Assembly: GCA_014871385.1 (NCBI GenBank)
Contig: CM026425.1
Coordinates: forward strand, 15,125,990-15,189,989
Source of the DNA: Ceratodon purpureus
Lineage: Eukaryota > Streptophyta > Bryopsida > Pseudoditrichales > Ditrichaceae
Direction: 5' to 3'
Length of the DNA stretch: 64,000 nucleotides
In this document: one piece after another, positions 22,986 to 34,796 of the stretch
Position numbering within the stretch: position 1 is the first letter of the stretch
Layout: every line of letters begins with the position of its first letter
Program-made: the position numbers and the translations under genes
Notes under the pieces: generated by a model
Told to the model about the DNA's origin: nothing
Database searches by the model: none
Seen by the model: the letters and a program-made list of their open reading frames with translations, nothing else

Positions 22986-24985
22986 GGACAAATATTCCTC
23001 ATTGTTGTTGTTACAACAATTTAGAATCATTGATGGAAATATGGATTTTGATTAGTTTTGGCTAGGAGTCATTGAAGGATAGGATGCCATGTCTTGAATC
23101 ATATGTGTTTAGATTTATAGCTATGGCTTCATCCTGGAATGAGTTTGTTCTTCTTGTCCAAACTGAGACCATATGTTGTGGTTGCTTCGCGATGGAAGTG
23201 CAGGAGGAATTATGGCTCTTAAACTTCATTCTACTGCGTTTTCTTGAGATCAATAAGTTATCAGTGACGGAATTGAGGAATGTATTTAGCATATTTCGAG
23301 TGTTCAATGGGTTTCGAAATAGATATGTTGGTCCTACCTTTGGTCAAGTGATGCTAGAGATTGAGGTTCGGGACTTGATCAATTGCACTGAGAACTTGAT
23401 TGCTCCTCTGCTAGGTTAGAGATTTGAAACCTGCTTGGAATCGGGATACAAAAGTGCAGATCACTGATTCTCTGGTTACGTATGACAGCCGTTTGACTTG
23501 ATCCGACAGGGATCTCAACCTGCCGTGATCTTCCTGTTTCCAGACATGTACATAGAGTACCGTACCCTTGTAAGAGGAAGCCTTGGCGTGCTTCGAGATG
23601 TTGCGATCGACTGGTGCAATTGGAAGCAATGGCGGGTTTGGTTGGTGTTCTTGAATTCTAAGGTTGGAGGGTTTTTTTGATTCTGACTAAAGTTGCAACT
23701 TCTTGTGTTGCTTCAAGCAGTTGAGAGGGTTTGGCTGGCGTAGGGAGGCGTTTAAGGTTTCATTCTGCACATTGGTAATATTTTTTTCTTATCTTTGATT
23801 TCATTCGAGACAGGATTGGAGGTTGGTCTCTTTCAACGTTTGCGCAGATGCTAGATTGTTGGCTTGGCGGAAGAGGCGTCAGTGAAACGTTTGAATCTGC
23901 GGAAGATGGGGTGTATCTTCATGTGATTTTGGGGCTGCTTTGTGTTTGCCACGAAGTAATCAGAACGGTTTTGGTGGCGTGGTTGTGCAATCTGCATATA
24001 AGTCGCGGGCTTGAAGCTTGACTCCTATCCTGTGAAGTATTACTGTATGTAGGAGCTGAATTAGGAAAGCTGGTTCCTCCTTGCTTTTGATACTGGAATA
24101 TTGCTTTTGATTGACTCTTCTTGTCGTTGATGATGGAATTCTAGGCATACTTTTATTCTCAGACGGCCGTTTCGTGTAGATCCACGCCTGCTATCCGCAG
24201 TTTAGATCTGCTCAGCCCTTGCGGCAATGGCATATCATCTCTCTTTCTCGCCACACATCTAGCACTGAGCTTTTTAAATGGGCATGTTACATTTGTTTGG
24301 CATAGATTACGACAGACAGGACGACTGCCTGTTATGCTTCGTGAGTGGAGAAGGCAGTCAATTTTGAGGTTATTGCCATGAGAATATCAATGTTCAGTGC
24401 GACTTTTAATGTCCGTTGGGAATATTGTAAATATTGTAAAATTTGCTTAGAATTTTTATTTTAAAAGAACCGTAGATCTTGGAATAGAGGATGGTAATTT
24501 TAACAATCGGATTCGAGAAATTTTATGTCAATGTTGGTGCGAAACTTGATCATAAGCACCAAGTCTTGAGTGGTCGAGGCCAGGGTGATATACTGCGCTG
24601 CTATATCGACTTTAGAGGAAGCGATGATCTCGTCTGACGATGTGTTGGATTTCCTCAAGCTGGGCTCTGGGTGATCTTATATCGTTGACGCTGGAACATG
24701 TGCGAAGGGCAGACGAGGAGCAGGCGTACGAGGTGGGGGTTCAGTTGTCCCTGCTCTCTGACTTCGAGTCCTAAATATTGATGGGACTTTCTCGGCTTCC
24801 TGATGGGTGCCCTGGCCCTTCATCAATTGCTGCCGATTTTTGCTAGATTTCTATGTTACATGTGATGCTTTTTGTATTGATAGCACATGATCAGCTAATT
24901 ATTTAGGTCATGATACCATAGGATTCAAGCTGAAGTGGAATTGATAACCGTGTTCGAGTACTATTTCACACAATGAGAAATATGT
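22986..24985. other. 3' flank of copy 2
   Basis: Colinear with 10798-12815, with no intact gene. The end of the similarity to unit 1, just after 'acacaatgagaaatatgta', is taken as the right edge of the segmental duplication. Confidence 0.6.
23915..24065 (+). pseudogene. Remnant of the last exon, downstream of copy 2
   Basis: Paralogue of the relic at 11717-11862. The DNA 'gtggttgtgcaatctgcata' and 'agtcgcgggcttgaagcttg' correspond to the WLCNLHISRGLKL reading seen at 3050-3195, followed by a decayed stretch ending 'gagctgaattagg'. Broken and not expressible. Confidence 0.45.
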
Positions 24986-26165
24986 AATTCCAACGGGGCG
25001 ATGATATTCTGCAAATGTGATTGAACTTTATGTTTGCAGTTGGAGACTATCTTTGTTCCATGAGTATCCATCCAAACATACTTACCTCTTTGGTCATGTT
25101 CAGAGTGGCATTAGTGATATGCAACGGACAAGGCCGGATGTTCAGTGAATTGAGGGAGCTATCAATAGCTTCAGGAATTTGCACAATCAGTTGCAGAATC
25201 TGATTTCAAAAAGAACTTGGTTTGATCTGCATCTGAACGCGCAGCAACTGTGGAACACAAACATTTGAAGTCAGATTGCAGAGATCCGAATGCGTTCTAA
25301 GGCATTCACCTCGAGCGCAGGCAACATCCACGTAAATAAAGTTTTTTCACTTATTTTGGAAGAGGTGAGGCTGCTGTTACCCAATATCTCCGAAGTTTTC
25401 AGCACTGCTTGTTTTCCTACAACTGGATCATAGATGGTTTTAATAGAGCAGTGCATATCACTGCAGATTGTATATCACGAAGTGGTGATTAGCTTGTTTG
25501 TCATTACGGATTTGTAATTGATGAAGAGAACTCGAAAGCGTGTTCAGAATCTACTGAAATTGTCACGCTACCTACATACTCATTTCAAGTGGATTTGAAA
25601 TGGCAGCATATCTACATATGATAGCTGTGTCGAGGTAACCGTTACGTGCCGATTACAAGGAAATCCGATTTCAATCGAGAAGATGGTACTGTTGTGTAGA
25701 TTTGGTAATGCAAGACTCCAAAGATTATCAACTCGATATTCATTACATAGGTGCACAATGAAAGACATGGAGAGGTCCACTTATAAAAAGACCTACATTA
25801 TAACATTTGAACATATGATCAAACTAATCTAGTGAGTGGACTGCCGACTACCGTACATGCCTTACGAGTCCGCTTTTGCAAATCTAAATGCCCAATCTCT
25901 ACTCGCCACTTAGTTAACGCACTGCAACCTAAAGCAGGCGGGACTACAATGCGAAAGTTGCCAGCACAAATGTGATAACAGGATTTGAAGGGCACAAAAT
26001 CTCACAGTACCCAGACTATGAACAAAGTGTTGCTAATCAGAAGGGCTGCATGATATGTCTACTGCAAAATTACGTGTTCAAGATCACTAGGCAGTTGCAG
26101 TTCATAAATGAATCACATCGAGGTTTTGGAACAACAAGTTGATCGCTTACGCTTGGTTATAAATC
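24986..26165. other. Intergenic region before the LUC7 gene
   Basis: No gene is supported. Short open frames (25021-25203 and three minus-strand frames) have no recognisable domain. The last few hundred bases probably hold the 3' untranslated region of the minus-strand LUC7 gene, whose stop codon is at 26166-26168. Confidence 0.55.
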
Positions 26166-29100
26166 TCAATAACGATCATACCTGTCATGACGCCTGCAAG
26201 AGATAGTCAAAAGCTAATCATGGTTAGCTGAAAAAGTCAATATAAAAATCCTTCAGCCATGTAGCTGACTAACGAGTTGGGCTATGATACAGAAACAGAC
26301 TTATATTTAATCAATGCAGCTGGGTACAAGAGGAGGTAAACTTACAGGCCTGGAATAACAACTTACCTGTACCGATCACTCCTGTCCCTATCCCTTGACC
26401 GTTCCCTTGAACGGGACCGTGATCTGCGCCAAGCATCAAATGTAAAATTAAAAATACATAATGATTCAAAAGAATAAAAGTAGCAAATTCCAACAAGGAC
26501 TGGCAAACTGGATGATCAACGTAACGCACAACTTACCTTCTGCGACTTCGGCTGTCATAATCACGATCAGACCTTCCACGATCGCGTTCCCGTTCTCTGT
26601 CACGTCCACTACCACCGCGGTAGTCACGGCCTCGTTCCTTTTCACGACCGCGACTCCGTTCTCTCTCTCGATCACGTTCGCGCTCTCTTTCTGCCTCCTT
26701 TTCTTTCTCTCGGTCTGTTCGCTCACGATCAGCATCTCTTTCCTTCTCCCTATCCCTGCTCATAGAGCGAGCTTTACTAGGTTCTCGAGGCCTGACAAAC
26801 CACAGTTCTTAGATAAACACCATTGCGAAATCACACCTCAGTGTTCTTAGGTTAAAAAAACATTGGATATGCGAGCAACCGTATGGTAATCGAGTACTAT
26901 TGTATGAAAAGCATGCTGGAAAGTGAGAAGCTCACTTTTCATCGTTCGGTAGCTCCACTTTCCTGGAAGATCGCTCAGCCTGATGAAGCCCACAAACGTT
27001 CGTTATCAAACACAACAGACAAAGCATAAAAATCAGCCGTAGGCTAAATTTGACTAAGATGTACCCGAGCGATCAAACAAGTTTTAACTATGTGTTCTGT
27101 ACCACAGGGAACAACAGATTCAAGACGCAATCAGTACTGCAGAAAATCTCTTCGATACCATGCTCACATTTCCATCAGACAATGCCTGGTAAAATGAGCT
27201 TACAAAAAATGAACGGACGCAGATGCTGATTGGTAGGACAAGGTAACCGCAGACGAGATGACTGACCGAGGTTGCCTACTGAAAAAGAAGCTGCCAAGTG
27301 GTGCAATGAAAGTTTGTCCATGAGTCTGCAGGTGCCAAACTCATCCTAAGAACTTCATACATACTCAATTCTTGCAAACTTCCAAGCTTATTCTGATAGG
27401 ATGTCATCCTGTCGGATCCATAATGGAACGCTAGGTCATAGACCAGGTATCAAAACTAACATGACTTCATTTTAATAAAGGTCATTATTATGTGCCCCAA
27501 CTTTATGCTGCATTTCATTTTCCAGATCCGTTGATGTCACATCAGGCCCTAGTGAAAACGACTTGCCTACTAGAATTATGACAATGAAACAGCATCGCAA
27601 AAAATTACCAAGACACATATTTAGGTTGCGAACACGTACATCCAAACTTTTGTAGGTTTTCGTTAACTTGACCTTGAAACATTCAAGTCCAGAGAACCTG
27701 ACTAAATATGAAGAGATGACAACACCAGAGGTGATTATCTCCTAGTCAATCAATGATCGTCAAGAAGTCTTGTGGTGTCCTCACCTATGGGTAATCCGAA
27801 CTCTTACAATTGCTAAATGACACTTTAAAACTGCAGATTCTGACTTGAATGCAAAGCAGAAGCCATAGCGACCTAATAAAGTACGAAGAACTTAAAAAGT
27901 TACAATAAAAAGAACATAGACAGTGAATGAGAATTGAACCATTACACAAACATAGAATGCTTCGAGCAATAAATGTCCATGAATCATACTGAAGAGAAGG
28001 GACTCCAAAAAGTTGATTGAACACGTACCCGCAAGTCCACAAGCTTCTCACGAATCTGCATATAGCCCAAATGCAGCTTCCCTCCGAAATGGTCCGCGAG
28101 GCGACGGTCACTGAAAGTAACAAGCAATGAACGACTCATCATGAAACCCACTACTTCTGATCGGCATAGGTGATAAACTTAGGAATGTCTAGCATGGGGG
28201 GCAAAATTTGACTAATGAACGAGCGACTGTCTTGCTCCCTATTTTCACTTCCACGATGACGGAGAAGCAAAGTGTACTGAATACCCTCAAGCTTCATTGA
28301 AAATTCACTTCAACATAACATGATGCTGCGGAGTCCATCAGGAGGAACTTAATACATCAAGCTAACTTGACATAAAAAGTCCTTGTTAAGCACAAACCTG
28401 TCGTAGATGCTCAAAAAAGCTCCACAAATATCGCACACTCTCAACTTCTGATCAGCCTGCCATAAATATGTTTTCTGTGGTAAGTAAAACAAAGAAACAC
28501 AGCGCGACAAAAGCAAAAACAATCAGACCAGATTCTAGCCAATAGATGAAACCAGAAAGAAAAAAAATATCAAGATAAATAATGCATTAGTTAGAAAAGG
28601 TACTAACAATGCGAACTTCAGGAGCTAGCAGCTTAGCAGGGTCGGTAACCGCCTCTTGTCTGGCTCCCAGCTGCCAGACCACCATTAATTACCATTACTA
28701 AGTCATCATCATGACGGTTTTTAGTGAGCTTTGCATATGCATTGACCAAACCATCGCCGTGACAGGAACAATCTTGAATTTCAGGCAATTTTTAAGACCT
28801 TGAGGAAGCGCTTGGATTCATGCAAAGAAACCTTGCCCATGTCTACTCTAAACTTTCCAGATTATGTCGTATTCAACACTGAAAGAGAGAAAGACTTTTA
28901 CTTTTTTCAAAGCCTCAGCTTCCTCCATTGCTTTTTGAGCCTCATCCACCATCCCAAGCTCCCCTGTTCCCAACAAACACATGTGCATAACCAAATGTCT
29001 GTAAGACCATAAAACCCGATAAATGTATAAAGCATTGAGTTGTCCAAGAGAGAAGTCAGCAATAATCCATTTTCTAGGTATGTGTCAAATTTTAGAGCAT

Positions 29101-31081
29101 TGTAAGAAACTCAGTAATATTTATTGCATACCCAATTCCTCAGCTTTCTTCAGCTTTTCCTTTATCATTTCCTGCGTCCGTGCATCTGGTGGCAAGGTCA
29201 CGAGCGTAGGTAGGGGGGCAAGGGGAGGGGGATTGCCCAGTGGCTGTGGCATCAAGGATCTATCTTTGTTGAAAGCTTCCAATAAAGACATGGCCTGTAA
29301 CCAAGAAAATCGATCAGAATACAAACAAACGATTTAATAAATAAACAAAGCTGCCACCTGATGAAGTATGGCACACCCATAAAACTCTCATTTTCAATAC
29401 GAGGTCTCCCATTGCTAATACAAGTTCCATGAAAAATGACTCATACATTACGCTAATATTGAACTTGTAGCACAATCCTATTAAACCCTTCCATGGCCAG
29501 ATATTGAGTTGTGCTTGCACTAATTTTGCAATGTTACTCAGCGGGCAAGAACATTTTGCGTTTTCCTTCTCCTGTCTGAATCGACAATACTTCACCATGA
29601 ACACGGACTCAAACATACAACACCATATTCTGAAGACAACTTTTGCAAAAAAAATAAAAAGAAGGAAAATCTCATCAACGAGAGTAAAATTGAGTATGAC
29701 CTGCTTATCTGCGCGCTTGGTTTGAAGCTCATGAACAACTTCCATGATTCGAATTTTGTCATCACTTCGCCCTTCAAGATCTATACGCAGAAACATCAGA
29801 TTTCAGGGCACGAAATAGACATTGGAAGACGGCAAACGAATAGCCTGAACATTTCACTATTGGCATTAACCATAGAATCTCCACAATCGTACATATCAAA
29901 ACAAAACTTACCCAGATATTCTGCGGCTTTCAGCTTCTCTTTAATTTGTCTGGTATACTCCAAAGCCTCGGGAGACTGCAGAAGAAACAAAGTAAAAAAT
30001 CAGCACGCAGTGCCCAACTGATTGCCAAGAGCGACATGGTAATAAGCATTGCTAGACCGTGATAGAATCACAAACTGCTAATGTTGTGATATGGACCCTT
30101 AAACATTGTTCATGTGCTTCCTCGATCTGGATTGGATCCACGTCACTTGATGCGAGATTAGAAACCGATATGATGAACAAACCTTTGTCACTTCCGAAAC
30201 TGCAATTGCAGTAGCCGCACCTGCGTCATCATCTTCAAGACGTTTCAAAGCGCGTTGAATCTTTCGGTCACACTCTATGATGTGCTTCTCCAAACAATCC
30301 TCCAAGTCTCTGTCATAATTGTCCTTCCCATTTGCCTTTGCCTCCTCATACCTAATCATAGTCAAGGCCTAACAGCCACAGCTCGACAAAAAATAAAAAA
30401 ATAAAATGCAGAAAAAATGGAAACAAGGTAAAAAAACTTGTTCATTCAAACAGACAAACACGAGTGAGGATACTCTTTTCGCAGCTGCAAGGAGTGCACT
30501 TTCGAACAAGGGCCCAAGTCCATTTTCTGCAAAGTGCAGTCACAAAGTCAAAAAAGCCCCCAAACCTTCGCCACGAACCTCAAGGCAGCTTAATTACAAA
30601 AGATCTTCATGGCGTCCCAGAAGTAATTTATAATACTAAAAATCTTCTGGACGACATTAAAAAACATTTCATCCCATTGAAACCATCACAAGCTCTACTC
30701 ACATGTACTATGCCCTACGCTTCTACACCTGCAAATCGTTGATTACAAAAGCAAATTCGCAGTCCCCAAAATTTGACAAGTGAGCTTGGACAAACCCTAG
30801 AATACCGACCGACGAGAGCTATCATCCCCCACGCCATTTCCTTTCCAGGCTCTCCCCCTCTCTCCAGTAACGCTCGATTAAAATGTCGAGGAAATTAACC
30901 ACAAAGAAAGCAACGTCCAAACTCCCAAACATACCGTAAGTTGGAAAAGATCATGAGGACAAAGCCCCGTGAGATAAAGACGACACACATCGCGGTCCCA
31001 GTAATTCCGCTTCACCTCCAACACATCCCCATTCCGGTTGGCCCCCATCAACGCATCCAACTGCTTCCGAAACGCATCCAT
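26166..31081 (-). CDS. LUC7-like U1 snRNP splicing factor (14 coding exons)
   Basis: Minus-strand joins, 5' to 3': 31081-30935, 30526-30474, 30351-30183, 29975-29912, 29780-29701, 29294-29132, 28963-28902, 28670-28608, 28456-28398, 28110-28029, 26979-26936, 26791-26537, 26423-26367, 26193-26166. Total 1326 nt, 441 residues, with every phase consistent. LUC7 proteins are U1 snRNP components that help choose 5' splice sites. The start reads MDAFRKQLDALMGANRNGDV. Zinc finger 1 is DVCRLYLTGLCPHD followed by GPCSKVH. A long helical linker follows (RKIQRALKRLEDDD, EKLKKAEELG). Zinc finger 2 is CDICGAF with ADHFGGKLHLGYMQIREKL. The tail is rich in RE/RD/RS and ends RYDRY. Intron 10 is the longest (about 1.05 kb). 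Upstream ATG codons in the first open frame lie in the leader, and the chosen start matches plant homologues. Confidence 0.92.
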
Positions 31082-31499
31082 GGCGCCAAAAACCCTCAAC
31101 AACCCTCCCCTCCCAAACCAACAACCAACCCCAGCAAACCCTAACCCCAAATCTCACCCCAAACACTCAACACCTCCAGAGCTCCCACACTCTCCGGCCA
31201 ACAACCACTCGAACGAACGCCTCCTTCTCAATACACAAAACCTCCGCCACGAACCCCACGCTCCTCCTCCGCCGAAACAAAAAATCACCAACACAGACCC
31301 TAGTCTTGGATGTTTTATCAGATTCCTGAACAGAATTCAACTTCGATCGGTTCGCTGAGACCGGCAGGTTCCTGAGGACGACGGGAATGGAAGACGATGC
31401 CGCTGCAGATCAGTCCTGGCGATGAGAAGAGAGAAATCGTGCAGCCTAGATGCCGCTCCCATGCGCCATCGCTGCCCCTCCTCGCTCCTCCGCCTCCTC

Positions 31500-31635
31500 C
31501 AAAGCGCGATCCCTCTTTCTAAATGCAAGTTTGCGCGGTTCCGGGTGGTGTTGTGTGACCGTGCTCGGGTGGACCTGGTACCGTGGCTTCCTAAGTTCGG
31601 ACCATCTTGGAGTCGAGGGTGTATACCCACACCGG
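31500..31635 (+). repeat. Inverted-repeat element upstream of LUC7 (partner 33705-33825)
   Basis: About 110 bp, including 'tgaccgtgctcgggtgg' and 'ctggtaccgtggcttcct', match the reverse complement of 33705-33825 at roughly 80% by eye. Relative to its neighbouring gene each copy has the same orientation. Both copies also share a weakly conserved reading (DLVPW ... GPS ... RGC), so this may be a fragment of an unknown coding repeat rather than a regulatory block. Confidence 0.6.
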
Positions 31636-31719
31636 TCAGCGAGGTTGTAAAATCTAGATTGCAGGACCTCCAGCAATGTCTACCGAAATCTAACAATTGC
31701 GTCTCTGAAATCTACTAAA

Positions 31720-33660
31720 TATGAATAATGTTGCTACAGTGTTGTAAATTAGGGTCAGGTTCGCCAAAATAATTATTTTCTCAGAAGATGGTTACATGGG
31801 CAATTCGAAATTTAGGTGGCAGGAAGAATTCCACTTTTTGAACATGTCATTTTCTTAACCACAAAATTCTTAGAAATTTTAGTATTAAAAAAATTAATTA
31901 TTTTATGTTGAATTTGTCCCATCACGTAGAAGAAGGTGTAGGTTATTTGGGTGCATTCTAGAGATGCAAATATGCGGAGATGGTAGATATCAAGGGGTGT
32001 CAGAGTAGATGATTCAACTCCATGTATTGTAGCAAAAGTCGCTATATTCTATATATTTTTACTCTTGGAGTAAAATCACAAGGTGAATTAAGCCTTCACC
32101 GTCGAGGGTGCTAAGAACACTGGGATTCAAAGGATTTTTTAACCATGATTCAAACTACTAGAAACATAATAGATTAAATTACAAAAAAAATTGTACAATT
32201 CTATTCTCAACTTGAAAGCAAACACTTTTTTTTTAATTACGATAGATATTCATTCAATACTAAAATTAAACGGATTCAATTTTCAAGATTAAATGAAGTT
32301 CAACAATGTCCTATCTCAACACCTCATTGTTATAATCTTTCATATCAAGTTTGAATACACTCAAAATTAATATGAATTTTATAAATAAAAGTGATATCCA
32401 TATAGGCTATAGGACAAAACTTTGTACCTTGGATATTGGAAGGAGTGGGTGCGTTAGTCAAGATTAGATTAAATATACTAATGAAAGATGAACAAGAGAA
32501 TACGATCCAAAAATCAAAAATCAAAATAATAAATAAACTTCTAATCACAAGAAACATTGCATACGACATGTATTGTATTTGTAAGTATTTATTGTATTTT
32601 GAATTATTTACAATATTCTTGAGTTTTGTTTATAGGTATTTTCATAGATGCAGAACTTCAAATTAAAAAATTATTTTCTTAAAAAGTGTGTAATACAAAT
32701 TTGCAAACCTAAACTTCAAAATTGAAGTTTAAATCGTTCATTGATTCCTTATTGTCTACATTTTTAACGATTGAGTGACCACTCAATAGTCACTTAGGTA
32801 GAAAAAGATTGATCTTTATTGACCTAGAAGAGTTTTGAAGAACCCATATTTTTTATTTTATTTTTTTCATGAATCTCTCTATATTAAGAATAGTGATACT
32901 ATTTACAATATATAACCATATAAATATAAACATGTCTTAATCAAACAAATGGCGGTTAACCCTTAATAAGACTAGACCGTCGGATTGAAAAATTATAACA
33001 TGTCTTGTACAATATAACACACATTCAAAAATGAGATTTTATAAAGTGAGACTTCAAAGTTCTACAAAATTTAGATTAAATTTTCAAAATTAAAATTCAT
33101 TGGATTTATTAATGACCTGTGTTAACACCTCTCCATTGCTATATTCCATGTTAAGAATAGACTTACACATAATTATTATGAATTAAAAAAATTAGAATGA
33201 CTTATTAATATATAGTTTTAGAACAAAAATTTATACGTTAAAAAGTGGAAAGAGTTGGTACATTGATTAAGATGAAATACACAAACTTATAAAACATGAA
33301 CTCAAAAACCACAATCAAAGAAAGCAAAATAAGGCAATCAATATCCAAACAAAAAATATACTACATAGTGCATGTGCTGTATTTGTATGTGTTTTTCCGT
33401 ACTTTCAAATATACGCCGTAGTTTTGCAATTTGTTCACAATTATTTTGAAAATCGCACAACCTCAAATTAGATTTTCTTTTTCTTTTTATTTTGGAGGAT
33501 GTAGGTTGTAATTCTTTACATTTAAACTTCAAGATTCAAATCCAATTCTTTACAAATTTTTTGTTAATTGCATTTCAGACACCCCTAACCAAAATGTTAT
33601 CTCTTGGGGTCACAAAGGGTAGATTGGGCAAATGTTTCTCACTTTCGCAGTTGCCAATGC
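31720..33660. other. AT-rich intergenic DNA with a decayed direct repeat
   Basis: No gene seen. Two very degenerate direct copies of roughly 400-450 bp appear at about 32240-32690 and 33030-33450 (shared features: 'gttggtacattgattaagatgaaatac' against 'gggtgcgttagtcaagattag', then 'gtattgtatttg' and 'gctgtatttgtatgtg'). This looks like old transposon debris. Confidence 0.4.
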
Positions 33661-33677
33661 CAACCCTAAAACCCCTA
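33661..33677 (+). promoter_or_regulatory. Telo-box-like motif in the SCL upstream region
   Basis: The stretch 'caaccctaaaacccctaa' contains the plant telo-box core AACCCTAA, which is common in promoters of growth-linked and translation or RNA-processing genes. It lies about 1.1 kb before the start codon and next to the shared inverted element. An AACCCTAACCCC motif also occurs in the LUC7 leader near 31137. Confidence 0.35.
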
Positions 33678-33704
33678 ATTAATGGCCTTTTCGCTTGGTG
33701 ACGG

Positions 33705-33825
33705 TTTCGGGTTCACATCCTCGACATAAAGATGGACCGTACTCAGGATGCCACGGTACCAGATCCGCCGGAGCACGGTCAGAAAACACGACCTAAGACC
33801 GCGCCAGTCCGCCTCAAACGACTCG
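33705..33825 (-). repeat. Inverted-repeat element upstream of the SCL gene (partner 31500-31635)
   Basis: On the minus strand this reads 'tgaccgtgctccggcgg' and 'ctggtaccgtggcatcct', matching the element upstream of LUC7. A direct 15-bp repeat 'gtgacggtttcgggt' occurs on each side (near 33697 and 33855). Confidence 0.6.
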
Positions 33826-34796
33826 CATTCTTGTCAACAGCCTTTTGGAACCGTGACGGTTTCGGGTCAATACTGCGACTGCATGCATCCACTTCGACGA
33901 ACGAAGAGGGATGTAACACCACACGTTCATCCAATATCCTCCACAACCTGACGATAAAAAGGAACTTCTTCATTCATTCATCCGCCCTCATGGTGTAACC
34001 ACCGCAGTGATACTCCTGTTGCCATCTCTCCGACTCCACCTTCTTCACAGACTTACTGCATGTTGTCATGAATTCATGCAATCACTGCACATTAATCTGA
34101 GAGAAACCTTCACATTTCATTCAGTTTGACATCACGATTCGACAGAGCTTCGCAAATCCTGATTTTGTTGCGTCTTGCGCCTGGAAACTGTTGTATTATA
34201 CTGAACTTTGAAGGTTGTTCACCTTCCAAGAAAGTATTTTATTTTAGGTTTTGAACGTTAGTTTTTGATCTTGGCGTGGTGTGAAGGTTTTAGCTTCTTG
34301 TGGTGTTTGTTAGGATTGTCTGTGTTCGGAGGAGTGGTGCTTGAAGATAATCATCTGGTGCATATTTTCATCTCTGTCTGTGTGTTTGTCATGGTTTTTT
34401 CTTTGCGTTTTTGTGTAATATTTGAATGGTGTTCTGCGTTATGTAAGCTTGGGTTAATATCTTTTGAGTGTCTGTTTCTGAGGAGCGGGAGTTTTTCATA
34501 GTTTCCTGGTTTGCTTTTTTTTCTTTGACATGGTCAGCTTCATGTTTGCATTTGGTTTCAGTGATTAAGTTGGTGTTCTTGAAACTGACTTTGCTGATCA
34601 TTTAATAGTTCTGTCTGGTTGAGTCGATTTTGTTTCATAAGTGGAATATAATGTGAGATGTTAGGGATTTTGATGCACGACTTGGAATTTTGAAGTGTTC
34701 TGTGCTTGTTACATTGGGTTTTGTTCTGCATCACCTTTGTCACATTCTGCTGTTGGTGGGATATTTGTTTGGCAGCCAGAACACAAACGAAAAATA
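33826..34796 (+). other. Promoter and leader of the SCL gene
   Basis: No convincing protein is coded here. A pyrimidine stretch and 'tttggcag' at about 34768-34775, just before the start codon, look like the acceptor of an intron in the 5' leader, as is usual for SR genes. The open frame 34265-34501 lacks recognisable domains. Confidence 0.45.

Noticed and set aside
26461..26850. 129-codon plus-strand frame
   Set aside because: It is the antisense of the RS/RE-rich exon of LUC7, where repeats keep the other strand open.
31337..31718. Overlapping open frames on both strands upstream of LUC7
   Set aside because: The DNA contains the inverted-repeat element, and the frames carry no domain and conflict with each other.
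32950..32970. TTAACCC motif as another TTAA element end
   Set aside because: No matching inverted end was found at a reasonable distance.
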